Assembly: GCF_000015285.1 (NCBI RefSeq)
Contig: NC_008709.1
Span: 2,542,001-2,606,000, forward strand
Direction of reading: 5' to 3'
DNA from: Psychromonas ingrahamii 37
GTDB taxonomy: Bacteria; Pseudomonadota; Gammaproteobacteria; Enterobacterales; Psychromonadaceae
DNA length: 64,000 bases
A program made the translations under genes and the position numbers. Below the pieces are notes generated by a model, which had not been told where the DNA came from, searched no databases, and saw only the letters and a list, made by a program, of their open reading frames with translations. Shown here piece after piece: positions 17,106 to 26,825 of the stretch (the first letter of the stretch is position 1; each line of letters opens with the position of its first letter).

Positions 17106-20021
17106 TTAACCCTGCATTTCCGGCCATTGAATTTTTCCTTTAGCAATCGCGTTTCGGCAACTTGTCTGCTCATTACCGCTGTAATTTCGACATCCCCAAA
17201 ATTCACCCCGCGCACTTTTTCGCAGCACCATTTCCGCTCCACATTTTTCGCATAGCGGGTAAATATTATTACAGCGTTGATTTAAACAGATTTTAAACCC
17301 TTTATGACGGGTTGTAGACATCACACTCTGACAACTTTCGCAGGCTCTTTCTTTATAATCACAGCGCGGAAAGTATGAACAGGAAACAAAGGTACCAAAA
17401 CGATTTGAGCGAGTCTTTAAGGTACCCGTTTCACACACTAAACAATGAATTTGATCAACAAAAGTCTGATTAACGGTTATCCCAAATTCATCAAGTTCAA
17501 CGTCATGATCGTTAATAAGCTCTTTAACGAAACAACTCGTATCACTCATATCAGCAATAATATAAACCCTTTGTTTTGCCCGTGTTAAAACGACATAAAA
17601 TAATCGCCGTTCTTCTGCATGTTCAAATTTTTCTTCTTTTGCCAGTAACGCATCTAAAATGGGAGGGATTGCCTTATTGGAAGGGAAACTATGCTTGCCA
17701 GATTTTAACCCCATGATAACCACATAATCAGCTTCTTTACCTTTAACCCCATGAAATGAGTGCGTTTGTATATTGAGCTGCGGGTATTGATTGTTTAAAT
17801 GGCAAACACTTGCTTTGTCTGGTAATTGAAACCAAAAACGCGCGAGTAAATAGACGGTTGCGGGTTTGTCAATCTGACCAGTAATAGCCGTTAACACCTC
17901 ATCAACTGCGCCATTCACTATTTCATCAATTATTTTTTCATCTTGAGCCTTCAAACCACCAGCACTTTTCCGTAAAATTGAAACAGCAGGTTCATCCTGA
18001 TGCTTAAACGACTTAATCATTTTATTTATTTGTGCCGGGTTTTTACTGACAAAATCAGTTGCCACCTGTGCTATCCGGTTGTTAAAACGAAAGGTCTGAT
18101 CTAATTCCGTCTGCGTGGTCGGACCAAAATAATCCTCAAAGCCGGTGGTCAGTGTTATATCGGCACCACTAAATCGGTAGATAGCCTGCCAATCATCACC
18201 AACAGCAAAAATAGAAGTGCTTTTATTACTGCCGCGTAAAGCCTTCACTAAACGGGCTCTAGGCTCTGAAATATCCTGAAATTCATCGACCATAATATAA
18301 CGCCAGGGAGAAATAAATTTTCCTGTCTCGACATAGGCAAGTGCTTTGATAATCATATCTTCAAAATCAATTTCATTACGATTTAATAACCTTGCCTGAT
18401 AAGCGCTTAAAATAGGTTTAAGTAATTCAAATGCTTTTTCTGTTTTTTTTGCATCGGTAGAGTTCCTGATCACCCGTTTCTCAGACCATTCATCCAAGTA
18501 AGCGGCTTTATAAAGCCCGATTAATTTAGCAAAAATTTCCGCCAGTAAGGTCATGCGTCCAGTCTCTTTTAAACCTGCTAATAGCACCCCATCGGGGAAC
18601 CATTTGTAGACAATATTTTCATTTTTCAGGCTTTTCTCAAGCGAACTCAATAGCCGCCCTTGTTTATGCTGCGCATAGGTTAACTCAATGCATTTACTGT
18701 TATTTTTCTGATGTGTTTTACGTTTCCATGCGATAGATGCATGGTATTCCTGTTTATCAATATAAGGCGCTGTATCGCCATTTTCATCTATTCCATAATA
18801 TTCAATATAAGTATTTAATGCTGGTAGAAAAAAATCAGGCTGATATTGTCTGGACGCGACCGTTTTTACATCAAAGGCATAACTGGCTTCATATTGGTAC
18901 TCAATGCCATGGTTACATAACCAATTTGCAATATGCAGCTCCCCAAAACTTTTTACCTTATCGCCCTTTAAACTGCGAATATCGTTATCGGTTAGATACT
19001 GGTAATATTCACCCAGACTGGTAAATTCAAAATAGCTTTTTTCGACATAATAATATTCACTAAAATATGCCATCACCAGATCGCGGTATTTATCTTGCTT
19101 TTGGATCAACGTCTCAAAACAAGCTTGTACCCATTTAGCCTTCACTTTCTCATCCTCTGCAAACACCGATAAATTGGGCTTCCCACCTTCAACCTGCGCA
19201 ATGATATCAAGCCCAAGGCGATGGAAGGTTGTCGCGCTGATATTATCAGTTTGCAGCTTTTCTTTTATTCTTTGATCCATTTCATCAGCGGCTTTTCGAC
19301 CATAAGCTAATAATAAAATGTCATGGTGCTTAGCCTGTTGACTGTTAAGCAGATAACCTGCCCGACCAATCATTACACTGGTTTTACCGGTACCCGCACC
19401 CGCTAATAACAAATTATTATCGTCATCAATAATACAGGCTCTACGCTGCCTTAGTGTTAAAGGGTTTTCTTCAACTCGGTCAAAAAAACGCTGGTAGTTT
19501 TTTAACTGTCTGGTGATATAGGCTTCCCGGCAAAGGGTGATATCTTGTTCCTGCCAATGCTGATATTGCGCTAACACCGTAACTATTTTTGCAAGATGTG
19601 CTGCCCCTTGGCTTGAGGCGGCCCAGGGAAACCATCTGTTATATTCTTTAGCAATCGCAAGCTGCATATTGTTAAACGTCGATTGGCGCAGATAACGACG
19701 GTTTTTGACTTTTTTTATTTTAGTTAATAACCCGAATAATCTATTTTTATTCGCCTCGGCCCACCACTGTTCACAGTCCGTTTTATGCTTTTTTTTACAG
19801 TTATAAGCAAGATGATTGAGCACGTAGGTTTGCCCTGCAAGGCGAAAACTGACTGTTTGACCCAACCACCCAAAGGTGAATGTTGGTGGTGAAATTAAGG
19901 CTTGCCAGCTGATTTTTGTGGGTGTTTTTTTTACTGATAGTATGACCCCTTTTGGGCCGATAGAGATTGCTGCGGGATGACCGAATAAATGGCCAAAAAC
20001 CGTTGAAGATATTGATTTCAT
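17106..20021 (-). CDS. UvrD-like helicase (helicase IV type) with nuclease-like insert and C-terminal zinc ribbons
   Basis: 971 residues, against about 684 for E. coli HelD (helicase IV). The N-terminal domain and the SF1 core match helicase IV: Walker A LLAGAGTGKTSVMIGRAGYL, LAYGRKAADEMDQRI, VDEFQDISEPRARLV, GDDWQAIYRFSGADITLT, TFRFNNRIAQVA and VLTRAKQRVY. Between motifs Ia and II, around residues 360-440, an insert has E-x-IANWL, YQPDFFLP and YIEYYG, which fits a PD-(D/E)XK nuclease fold. The last 110 residues hold three cysteine clusters (CLVC...CSYFPRC, CESC...C, CEKC...C) like topoisomerase I zinc ribbons. It probably unwinds and perhaps cuts DNA in repair. The nuclease reading is inference. 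Confidence 0.85.
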   Translation of the reverse strand: MKSISSTVFGHLFGHPAAISIGPKGVILSVKKTPTKISWQALISPPTFTFGWLGQTVSFRLAGQTYVLNHLAYNCKKKHKTDCEQWWAEANKNRLFGLLTKIKKVKNRRYLRQSTFNNMQLAIAKEYNRWFPWAASSQGAAHLAKIVTVLAQYQHWQEQDITLCREAYITRQLKNYQRFFDRVEENPLTLRQRRACIIDDDNNLLLAGAGTGKTSVMIGRAGYLLNSQQAKHHDILLLAYGRKAADEMDQRIKEKLQTDNISATTFHRLGLDIIAQVEGGKPNLSVFAEDEKVKAKWVQACFETLIQKQDKYRDLVMAYFSEYYYVEKSYFEFTSLGEYYQYLTDNDIRSLKGDKVKSFGELHIANWLCNHGIEYQYEASYAFDVKTVASRQYQPDFFLPALNTYIEYYGIDENGDTAPYIDKQEYHASIAWKRKTHQKNNSKCIELTYAQHKQGRLLSSLEKSLKNENIVYKWFPDGVLLAGLKETGRMTLLAEIFAKLIGLYKAAYLDEWSEKRVIRNSTDAKKTEKAFELLKPILSAYQARLLNRNEIDFEDMIIKALAYVETGKFISPWRYIMVDEFQDISEPRARLVKALRGSNKSTSIFAVGDDWQAIYRFSGADITLTTGFEDYFGPTTQTELDQTFRFNNRIAQVATDFVSKNPAQINKMIKSFKHQDEPAVSILRKSAGGLKAQDEKIIDEIVNGAVDEVLTAITGQIDKPATVYLLARFWFQLPDKASVCHLNNQYPQLNIQTHSFHGVKGKEADYVVIMGLKSGKHSFPSNKAIPPILDALLAKEEKFEHAEERRLFYVVLTRAKQRVYIIADMSDTSCFVKELINDHDVELDEFGITVNQTFVDQIHCLVCETGTLKTRSNRFGTFVSCSYFPRCDYKERACESCQSVMSTTRHKGFKICLNQRCNNIYPLCEKCGAEMVLRKSARGEFWGCRNYSGNEQTSCRNAIAKGKIQWPEMQG

Positions 20022-20107
20022 TATGATAGAAAACCTAAATACAAAGAAGAATACACTGGTTATTCTAACAGTACTGACAGTAAATCCATGATATTAATTA
20101 CTTAAGG

Positions 20108-20136
20108 CAGGTAACCTTAAAAAGTGAGGTTACCTG
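20108..20136. terminator. Perfect 10-bp hairpin
   Basis: CAGGTAACCT (20108-20117) and AGGTTACCTG (20127-20136) flank a nine-base loop. It lies between the divergent helicase gene and the MDR fragment. No T-run follows, so it may be a regulatory or REP-like hairpin rather than a terminator. Confidence 0.5.
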
Positions 20137-20236
20137 GATAAGATTATATTTAACTTGTCCATTAGTTATTGACAGCTGAGCCGATTCAATTGGCTGAAAT
20201 CGGTTCAAGGATAATGGCAGTCAATCGCGCTGAATT

Positions 20237-20707
20237 GTGAACGGCGCAGCAATTCTATTGCTGCTCCCCATAAGGGGTATCTCGCTTTGCGCAACAGCAA
20301 TCAATTATAAAACAGAAACCCTTGCTGACTATCTGGAAAAATATACTGCAGGTCACGGCTTTGACATTGTATTTGATACTGTTGGCGGCCTTAATATAAC
20401 TAATTCTTTCGCTGCTGCTGCGCTCAATGGTCAGGTTGTATCAACGGTTGCACTCCTCGAATTAGATCTTTCGCCCGCGCACTTTAAAGGTTTGTCACTG
20501 CATGTTGTGTTTATGCTAATTCCAATGCTGTACAACCACAAACGTGAAGAGCACGCTCGCATTCTAAGCCGGTTAGCTACGATCGTTGAAGTAGGTGCTT
20601 TACGCCCGATATTAGATGAAAATCGTTTTTCATTGGCAGAAGTGGGTCAGGCACATGCGCGTTTAGCGAGTGGCGCAGGAATGGGCAAAGTAATCGTTGA
20701 AATTTAA
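20237..20707 (+). pseudogene. C-terminal fragment of a zinc-type alcohol dehydrogenase/quinone oxidoreductase (MDR)
   Basis: From INYKTETLADYLEKYT onward the frame matches the C-terminal half of MDR oxidoreductases: HGFDIVFDTVGG, the strand NGQVVSTVAL, LRPILDENRFSLAEVGQAHA and GMGKVIVEI at the end. The catalytic N-terminal domain and the first half of the Rossmann fold, including the GxxGxxG loop, are missing; the preceding residues (NGAAILLLLPIRG) do not fit. It is a truncated, probably inactive remnant of about 330-residue enzymes. Confidence 0.75.
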
Positions 20708-20721
20708 AAGCGTTTAAACGA

Positions 20722-20755
20722 GACTCTCCGGTAAATAATTCTTTCCCGGAGAGTC
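20722..20755 (+). terminator. Perfect 10-bp hairpin after the MDR fragment
   Basis: GACTCTCCGG (20722-20731) pairs with CCGGAGAGTC (20746-20755). No T-run follows. It is probably the transcript end of the truncated gene. Confidence 0.6.
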
Positions 20756-20820
20756 ATCACTAGACCCATGTACAGACCATAAGATGTCCGCCTGTTATAA
20801 ATATCATAACAAGCGGAGTA

Positions 20821-20987
20821 TTATACCAAAGGAACTAAAAAGGTGATCACCCTTGCTGGTTAAAATCATCCCTAATTACGTTGTTAGTTTTGAAGTGAGA
20901 ACAACTATCTCCTGCAACTCACGCCTTATTAGCGCTGACTTTTCCTTCGCAATCATTGATCACTTAATTAATTCTTTTGGTATTAAT
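20821..20987. mobile_element. MITE-like element with terminal inverted repeats
   Basis: The left end has TACCAAAGGAACTAA followed by AAAGGTGATCA. The right end read inverted has TACCAAAAGAATTAA followed by TTAAGTGATCA. These are about 29-base terminal inverted repeats round a 167-bp non-coding body. Single copies of the same end motif occur at 40647-40673 and 40861-40889, and the 115-125-bp repeats at 4.2 and 25.0 kb end in a related sequence. No obvious target duplication was seen. Confidence 0.55.
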
Positions 20988-21045
20988 AAAAAATCGCTCG
21001 TTGAATGTGCCGGAAGCAAACGTTCAATATAATAAGGAATTTTCC

Positions 21046-21855
21046 ATGAAAAAAACAATTTTAATTACTGGTGCAACCGACGGTATAGGTTTGGCAACAG
21101 CAAAGATGTTAGCTTCAAATGGTCATAGTCTATTGGTACATGGACGTAACCCTGAAAAGTTAAATAAAGTGGTAAAAATGCTGACTGAACTGCCTAATGC
21201 CGGAACAGTTAAAAGTTATCTGGCAGACTTGTCACAAATGTCCGATGTAAAGACCTTAGCGAATAAGATAAAAGCACAATACGATAACCTTGATGTGCTG
21301 ATTAACAACGCCGGTGTTTTTAAAGTAGATAACCCCATAACCAGGGACGGACTTGATCTGCGCTTTACTGTTAATACCATTGCGCCTTATCTTTTATTGC
21401 AGGAGCTGCTGCCATTGCTTGCCACTTCCGCGCGAGTAATTAACCTTTCTTCAGCAGCCCAGGCACCCGTGAATATGCAAGCATTGCTGGGTAAAGTGCC
21501 GCTTTCCGATATGGAAGCTTATGCGCAAAGCAAACTTGCCATTACCATGTGGAGCCGAATAATGGCTCAAACACTTAAAGATAAGGGGCCCGTTATTATT
21601 ACAGTAAACCCGGGCTCAATGCTCGGCAGTAAAATGGTACAAGAAGGGTTTGGTGTGGCAGGTGGTGACTTAAAAATAGGCGCTAAAATCTTAACGCGGC
21701 TGGCACTGGATAAGGAATTCGCCGGTTCTTCTGGTCAGTATTTCGATAATGACGCCGGCCGATTTTGTTCTCCACACCCTGACGGATTGAATTTACAAAA
21801 ATCAGCTGAGTTGGTTACGACCATAGAAAGTATTTTATCCGGCATTAAACATTAA
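21046..21855 (+). CDS. Short-chain dehydrogenase/reductase
   Basis: 269 residues. The Rossmann dinucleotide site is ITGATDGIGLATAKML (TGxxxGIG), with NNAG in VLINNAGVFK, the catalytic Ser in RVINLSSAAQ and Tyr-Lys in AYAQSKLAI. The substrate is unknown; the closest broad group is the retinol dehydrogenase-like/oxidoreductase SDRs. I take the ATG at 21046, which follows AAGGAA; a longer frame to 20977 overlaps the inverted repeat element. Confidence 0.9.
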   Translation: MKKTILITGATDGIGLATAKMLASNGHSLLVHGRNPEKLNKVVKMLTELPNAGTVKSYLADLSQMSDVKTLANKIKAQYDNLDVLINNAGVFKVDNPITRDGLDLRFTVNTIAPYLLLQELLPLLATSARVINLSSAAQAPVNMQALLGKVPLSDMEAYAQSKLAITMWSRIMAQTLKDKGPVIITVNPGSMLGSKMVQEGFGVAGGDLKIGAKILTRLALDKEFAGSSGQYFDNDAGRFCSPHPDGLNLQKSAELVTTIESILSGIKH

Positions 21856-21883
21856 AGGGTATTTATTAAGCGAACGATAATTA

Positions 21884-22118
21884 CCCGTAGGCGCGCACCA
21901 AGCATTATCAGCGGTGCATGAAATACATCCTACCGGTAACATAATCCGTAGGGTGTGCTTCCACCAATTCCCGAGGAAGACACCGTCCTTTATTAACTCT
22001 AGGACTCTGCGCAACAATCATAGCTTGTGGTGCATAGAATGCACCCTACCATTACATTACCCGTAGGGTGTGCTCCGCGCACCAAACATTATCAGCGGTG
22101 CATGGAATGCACCCTACC
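21884..22118. repeat. Three copies of the GTAGGGTG palindromic repeat
   Basis: Copies at about 21884-21934, 21945-22050 (its two arms split by about 60 unrelated bases) and 22060-22118. The most complete one reads CCGTAGGGTGTGCTCCGCGC, then ACCAAACATTATCAGCGGTG, then CATGGAATGCACCCTACC. They lie in the 286-base gap between the convergent SDR and GH3 genes, where REP-like clusters are usual. Confidence 0.75.
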
Positions 22119-22141
22119 AGATTTGAGTGCGCGGTGTTTTT

Positions 22142-24928
22142 TTAGACTTTCGTAAAAATAAGCCCCTCAAGCTCCAGACCGGATTTTACGAAGTCCAGAT
22201 CAAGTGTGTAATGCCCGTTCTCCAGTTTCACCTTCAGCCCTTCAGTGGTAATCAACTTGCCATCGGTACCGTTAACTGAAAAAGACATACTAAAGAGTCC
22301 ATTAAGGCGCAGGCTGTATGAAGATTGAGCCTGTGAATTACGATCATAACGAATAAGACTGCTACATTGATAGATACCCGGCTCAGTTACTGCGATTGTC
22401 ACACTGGTATTGGTTTTACAATTAAGTTTGATCCTATCTTCGATGGCAAGCGCATTAACAGCTGAAAGATCCTTAGAGATATAGCTCTTTGCTGCAAACG
22501 TCTTGATTGGCTCATAAGCCTTAAGTGGTCGTCCCATAACAGGGGCTTCCATAATAAAGCGGCAGATATTCATGGCACTGCGTTGCAGTTCGCCGACGGT
22601 CAAGGTGCCATTCTCTAATGCTTCAAGCGTATCATCTCCCATACTATTACCTTCGGCGCCATCATTTTCGACCACCATGTAAAGATCATTTTGCGCACGG
22701 ATCATAAAAGAGGTGTGGGTTTTATCTTCTTTGCCCGCTTTAATTGGATCGTTCATTTTAGCCCACCAGTCGGTCATCACAATCCCAGTAAAGCCCCATT
22801 CACCCCGTAAAATCGTCGTATTAAGATCGTAGTTAGAGGCGGTCCAATGCCCATTAATAGTGTTGTAAGCGGTCATAAGGGTTGAAGCCTCGCCCTCTTT
22901 AACTGCCATTTCAAAGGGTTTAAGGTGGATTTCACGTAGCGCACGCTGTGACATTACGCTATCTACATCAACACGCGCGGTCTCTTGATCGTTGCTTGCA
23001 AAGTGCTTGATAGTGCCGGATACGCCCGCCTTTTTAAGCCCGCGGGTTTGTGCTGCAGCCATGATTCCTGTCATCAGAGGATCTTCAGAGAAGTACTCAA
23101 AGTTTCTGCCATTAAGCGGATGGCGGTGAATATTGATACCCGGGCCTAATAATGTATCAATCTGATTGGCATAAAGCTCTTGCCCCATAAGGTAGAATAA
23201 CTGCTCATTCAGATCACTGTTCCAGGTACAGGCAAGTAATGTACCAATAGGCACTTGCGTGGCTTTATGACCACTGTCCATACGTATTCCCGATGGACCG
23301 TCCGCTGCTGCCGCAACTGGAATACCCAAATTAAACAGGCTGTCAGAAAGACCGCCAAAAGCTGCTGCAGTGCCGGGAGTAACCTTAGGGCTGCACATGC
23401 CTTCCCCTCTAACAATAGTCGCAAGTTGTTCATGACTCATTTGCGCCACAAAATCTGTCAGGGAAGCGCGCCCTGCTTTTACGTCAGTCAGACGGATCCC
23501 TTGATCCCCTGTGACAGCAAAAGATCTCGGCATGTTTGCTTGAATTCTATCAGCGAGCGGAATGCTGCGCTGCGGGACAGACTCGTAAGTTGCCCGATAA
23601 AGACCATTTCCCTCTAGCTCGCCAGGTTTTAGTCGCTCAAAATCTTTAACCGGTGCCAGTGCTTCAGTAAGTTTTTCTGTGACTAACAACTGCTCCAGTT
23701 GCAATGTTGCACTGATAAGCTGTGCGTGACGAACACTAGCGCCGACATAAAACTGATAAGTGCCCGGTTCGACAACATAGCAGTTACTATGTCCTGTTAC
23801 TCCACTGTCATCATAGGAAGCAAGGGTTTTAAGTGCGATGCAGACGCGCAGGATTTCATCTTCACCGGGCTTCAGTGTTGTGGATTTGACAAAGCCTGCT
23901 AATACCCGTGCGGGTTTGCCAAGACGCCCCTGCGGTGCCTCAACATAAATTTGGATAACCTCTTTACTACTGTATTTCTCTCCAATGTTTTCTACTTTTA
24001 TATCAAACTGCAGAACCTGGTTAATCCCGACGCCCTCTACCGAATGTGAAACCAGTTCGCGGCTAAACTGCGTATATGAAAGACCCGCTCCAAAGGCGTA
24101 CTGGACGGCTTGCGGGTTAAAGGTTTCAAAATAACGGTATCCGACATAAATATCTTCAACGTAAAGGTTGTAATCTTTGTGACCAAAATTAGCCGATGAT
24201 GGATAATCAGCAAGTTGATAAGCGATAGTGTCACTCAGACGGCCGCTGGGTGAGATATCACCGCAAAGAACATCAGCTAACGCGTGGCCACCTTCCATTC
24301 CAGCCGCCCAACTATAAAGCACGGCTTGAATCGATTGCTTGTTTTTGATCGACTCCAGCCAAGACATATCCATGATATTGGTAACATTCAGGACAATAAT
24401 AACCTTATCGAAATAGGTATTAACCTTTTCGAGCATTAAAATTTCAGCATCGGTCAGTCGATAACTGCCTGCTGCATCGGCATTATCCTGGTCTTCACCT
24501 GCGGTGCGGCCAATAAAAAATAGCGCTTTATCTGAATTAGCAGCTGCCTGTTTAATTATCTCATCAGCAAGCGGCATCTCTTGTTGAAACCAAGGCTCCG
24601 CAGCCCAGCCGCCACCCCCATCGTCAAAGGGATGCTGCGCAATCCAGTCTTCATAGATAGTCACCAGCACTTCATTAATGTTAATACTAGGATTAGCGCG
24701 CAGTCCTTGTAATGCGTTCACCGCATAGGGCACATTCACTGCGCCACCTGAGCCTGTACCACTGCGATAAGTATCTATTTGGCAGCGACCAAACAGCGAA
24801 ATCGTCTCCCCTTTGTTCAAAGGCAGCGTTGCATTTTTGTTTTCCAGCAGTACGATACCTTCGCCAGCAGCCTGTCGGCTGACCGGGACAAGATTTTTCT
24901 GAGCAATCCTGATTGTTTCTGTTTGCAT
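22142..24928 (-). CDS. GH3 beta-glucosidase, circularly permuted type
   Basis: About 928 residues. The order of domains is reversed relative to classical GH3 enzymes: the (alpha/beta)6 sandwich-type domain comes first (LLENKNATLPLNKGETISLF, ALFFIGRTAGEDQD, SWAAGMEGGHALADVLCGDI, SGRLSDTIAY), then a fibronectin III-like domain, then the TIM barrel with ADGPSGIR, GPGINIHRHPLNGRNFEYFS, GTIKHFASNDQE and the nucleophile motif GIVMTDWWAK (Asp near residue 720). Permuted GH3 glucosidases of this kind are known from Ruminococcus and Butyrivibrio. No signal peptide is seen, so it acts inside the cell on imported beta-glucosides. No transporter is adjacent. Confidence 0.92.
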   Translation of the reverse strand: MQTETIRIAQKNLVPVSRQAAGEGIVLLENKNATLPLNKGETISLFGRCQIDTYRSGTGSGGAVNVPYAVNALQGLRANPSININEVLVTIYEDWIAQHPFDDGGGGWAAEPWFQQEMPLADEIIKQAAANSDKALFFIGRTAGEDQDNADAAGSYRLTDAEILMLEKVNTYFDKVIIVLNVTNIMDMSWLESIKNKQSIQAVLYSWAAGMEGGHALADVLCGDISPSGRLSDTIAYQLADYPSSANFGHKDYNLYVEDIYVGYRYFETFNPQAVQYAFGAGLSYTQFSRELVSHSVEGVGINQVLQFDIKVENIGEKYSSKEVIQIYVEAPQGRLGKPARVLAGFVKSTTLKPGEDEILRVCIALKTLASYDDSGVTGHSNCYVVEPGTYQFYVGASVRHAQLISATLQLEQLLVTEKLTEALAPVKDFERLKPGELEGNGLYRATYESVPQRSIPLADRIQANMPRSFAVTGDQGIRLTDVKAGRASLTDFVAQMSHEQLATIVRGEGMCSPKVTPGTAAAFGGLSDSLFNLGIPVAAAADGPSGIRMDSGHKATQVPIGTLLACTWNSDLNEQLFYLMGQELYANQIDTLLGPGINIHRHPLNGRNFEYFSEDPLMTGIMAAAQTRGLKKAGVSGTIKHFASNDQETARVDVDSVMSQRALREIHLKPFEMAVKEGEASTLMTAYNTINGHWTASNYDLNTTILRGEWGFTGIVMTDWWAKMNDPIKAGKEDKTHTSFMIRAQNDLYMVVENDGAEGNSMGDDTLEALENGTLTVGELQRSAMNICRFIMEAPVMGRPLKAYEPIKTFAAKSYISKDLSAVNALAIEDRIKLNCKTNTSVTIAVTEPGIYQCSSLIRYDRNSQAQSSYSLRLNGLFSMSFSVNGTDGKLITTEGLKVKLENGHYTLDLDFVKSGLELEGLIFTKV

Positions 24929-25515
24929 AGGTAAGTCCAATTCGTTAAAAGGGTTAATCTATAAAAATTAATAAACTATTTTGTTAGAGGGGTAATAGCA
25001 GCAAAAATTAAATTATGATCTGAATTAAAAGGTAAGAATGCCCATTTAAATCACAATTTGAAGTTTTTTGATTTTTACAAAAAAATCACTTAATTATTTC
25101 TTTTGCTGCCATTAAGTCTGTTTATATAGCCTGTTTATCTTTGCATTTTGAATAGTGACGCGAGTATTTAGAAAATATTTTAGCGGTTATAGAGCTCTTT
25201 TGTGGTTAATTATTGCCTCATTTTGATACTATACTGTCAAAAATAAATTACATTTTGATTATTTTAGAAAGTGCTCTTTTAAATCTACGTAAAAGTGTTA
25301 CAAATGGTGGCCATAAGGCGGGGTAAATTTGACCAGTACCTTGCACGGTTTAAAATTTTTTTTTGAATGTCCTACCTTTTTCACTGTTAAGGCTAAAATA
25401 GCCCAATATCTGTCAAAATATCAAATTAATCGCGAGATAAAGAAACAAAAAGATCTAACAACAGCATTGATACGTATATTGAATATAAGAATAATTTAAG
25501 TCTCTGAGGTTTATA
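24929..25515. repeat. Intergenic with dispersed repeat copy B (25004-25120)
   Basis: A 587-base gap. The segment 25004-25120 is homologous to 4176-4301 along its length (AAATTAAATTATGATC, CATTTAAATCA, TTTTTACAA, ATCACTTAATTAT, TTTTGCT). The rest is AT-rich and holds no gene that I can support. Confidence 0.6.
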
Positions 25516-25926
25516 ATGCTAACGATTTTTTACGATGGAAACTGCCCGCTGTGCTCTATGGAAATGAAAGAATTACGCCGCTATGACCAGCACAACAATA
25601 TCCAACTGGAGGACATTCACCAAAGCGATTTTGAACAAAAATTTCCTGATATCGACAAGATCAAGGCAACTAACATACTGCATGGGAAGTTGAATGGCAC
25701 CCCCCTATTTGGACTCGATGTGACCTGTCATGCATGGCGACTGGTGGGTAAAAAACCCTGGATTGCCGCGCTGCGCTTTCCTATTATCAAACCCGTTGCC
25801 GATTGGGCATACCTGTTATTTGCCAAACACCGAATACGTATTTCAAAATTATTAATGGGGAATAAAAGCTGTGAAAATGGCCAGTGCAGTATAAAAACCG
25901 CAGATAACACCCAGGAGAAAAAATAA
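25516..25926 (+). CDS. DCC-family thiol-disulfide oxidoreductase (DUF393)
   Basis: 136 residues. The signature FYDGNCPLCSMEM carries the CPLC thioredoxin-like redox pair of the DCC family. The rest (KPWIAALRFPIIKPVADWAY, YLLFAKHRIRIS) is typical of that family. The C-terminus adds two further cysteines (KSCENGQCS). It is the first of three genes on the plus strand and its TAA overlaps the next ATG (TAATG), so the two are coupled. Such groups often sit near photolyase genes in marine gammas; none is in view here. Confidence 0.85.
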   Translation: MLTIFYDGNCPLCSMEMKELRRYDQHNNIQLEDIHQSDFEQKFPDIDKIKATNILHGKLNGTPLFGLDVTCHAWRLVGKKPWIAALRFPIIKPVADWAYLLFAKHRIRISKLLMGNKSCENGQCSIKTADNTQEKK

Positions 25927-26684
25927 TGACCGATGTTAAACGTTGCGCTCTAGTTATCGGCGCAAGCAGTGCCATCGCACAAGCGCTGATTGATAATCTT
26001 CTGTTAGATGATGAACTGCAGGTTTATGCTGTCAGCCGCAGTTTTCCGGCGGATTTTAGTGATCGCATGCTTAATCAAAAAAAATTGAACCTGATTGAAT
26101 GTGAATATAACTCGGCGCAGATAAACGCAATTATTGAGAAAATAAAAGCGACCTCACTTCCCTGCGTAAAGGTTTTTATCTGCAATGGCATGTTACATAA
26201 CCACTCATTTTTACCGGAGAAAAAGATAGAACAATTTTCTGCCGATATATTTCAACAAGTTATGCATGTGAATGCCGTGGTTCCTGGTCTGTGGCTGCAA
26301 CAGTTAATTACCTTGTTACGTCACCCGTTGCCATGCGTTGTTACGGTATTCAGTGCGCGGGTAGGCAGTATTAGCGATAATCGTGTTGGTGGCTGGTACA
26401 GTTATAGGGCATCAAAAGCGGCACTTAATATGTTGGTCAAAACGGCTGCCATTGAATATGCCAGACGTGCCAAAAATGTCAGGTTGATAGTCTTTCATCC
26501 CGGTACCACTGACACTAAATTATCCCGGCCTTTCCAGTCCAATGTAGCGCCGGAAAAATTATTTAAGCCTGAATTTGTAGCAACTCAGCTTTTATCTTTA
26601 ATTAAACCACTTGCCCTAGAAAATTACGTTTCTGACAATAAAGCGGCTTTTATTGACTGGCAAGGAAAAAAAATAGAGTGGTAA
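25926..26684 (+). CDS. Short-chain dehydrogenase (CsgA-like SDR)
   Basis: 252 residues. The nucleotide site is ALVIGASSAIAQALIDNL, followed by FICNGMLHN at the NNAG position, a Ser position reading TVFSARVGSISDN and the catalytic WYSYRASKAALNM. The C-terminal FHPGTTDTKLSRPFQ matches the CsgA/C-factor-like SDR group. It overlaps the DCC gene by one base and is presumably co-transcribed with it. The substrate is unknown. Confidence 0.88.
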   Translation: MTDVKRCALVIGASSAIAQALIDNLLLDDELQVYAVSRSFPADFSDRMLNQKKLNLIECEYNSAQINAIIEKIKATSLPCVKVFICNGMLHNHSFLPEKKIEQFSADIFQQVMHVNAVVPGLWLQQLITLLRHPLPCVVTVFSARVGSISDNRVGGWYSYRASKAALNMLVKTAAIEYARRAKNVRLIVFHPGTTDTKLSRPFQSNVAPEKLFKPEFVATQLLSLIKPLALENYVSDNKAAFIDWQGKKIEW

Positions 26685-26825
26685 GAACAGCTGAATTCGA
26701 AAATAAAGGTGTACCAGGCAAGCATCTGCGCTTTATATACGCATCACTGAAATAAACGCATCTATTGCGCAGCTGTATACCTAACAATATACTTGCCGGA
26801 CTGACTTGGAATAAACGCTTTAAAT

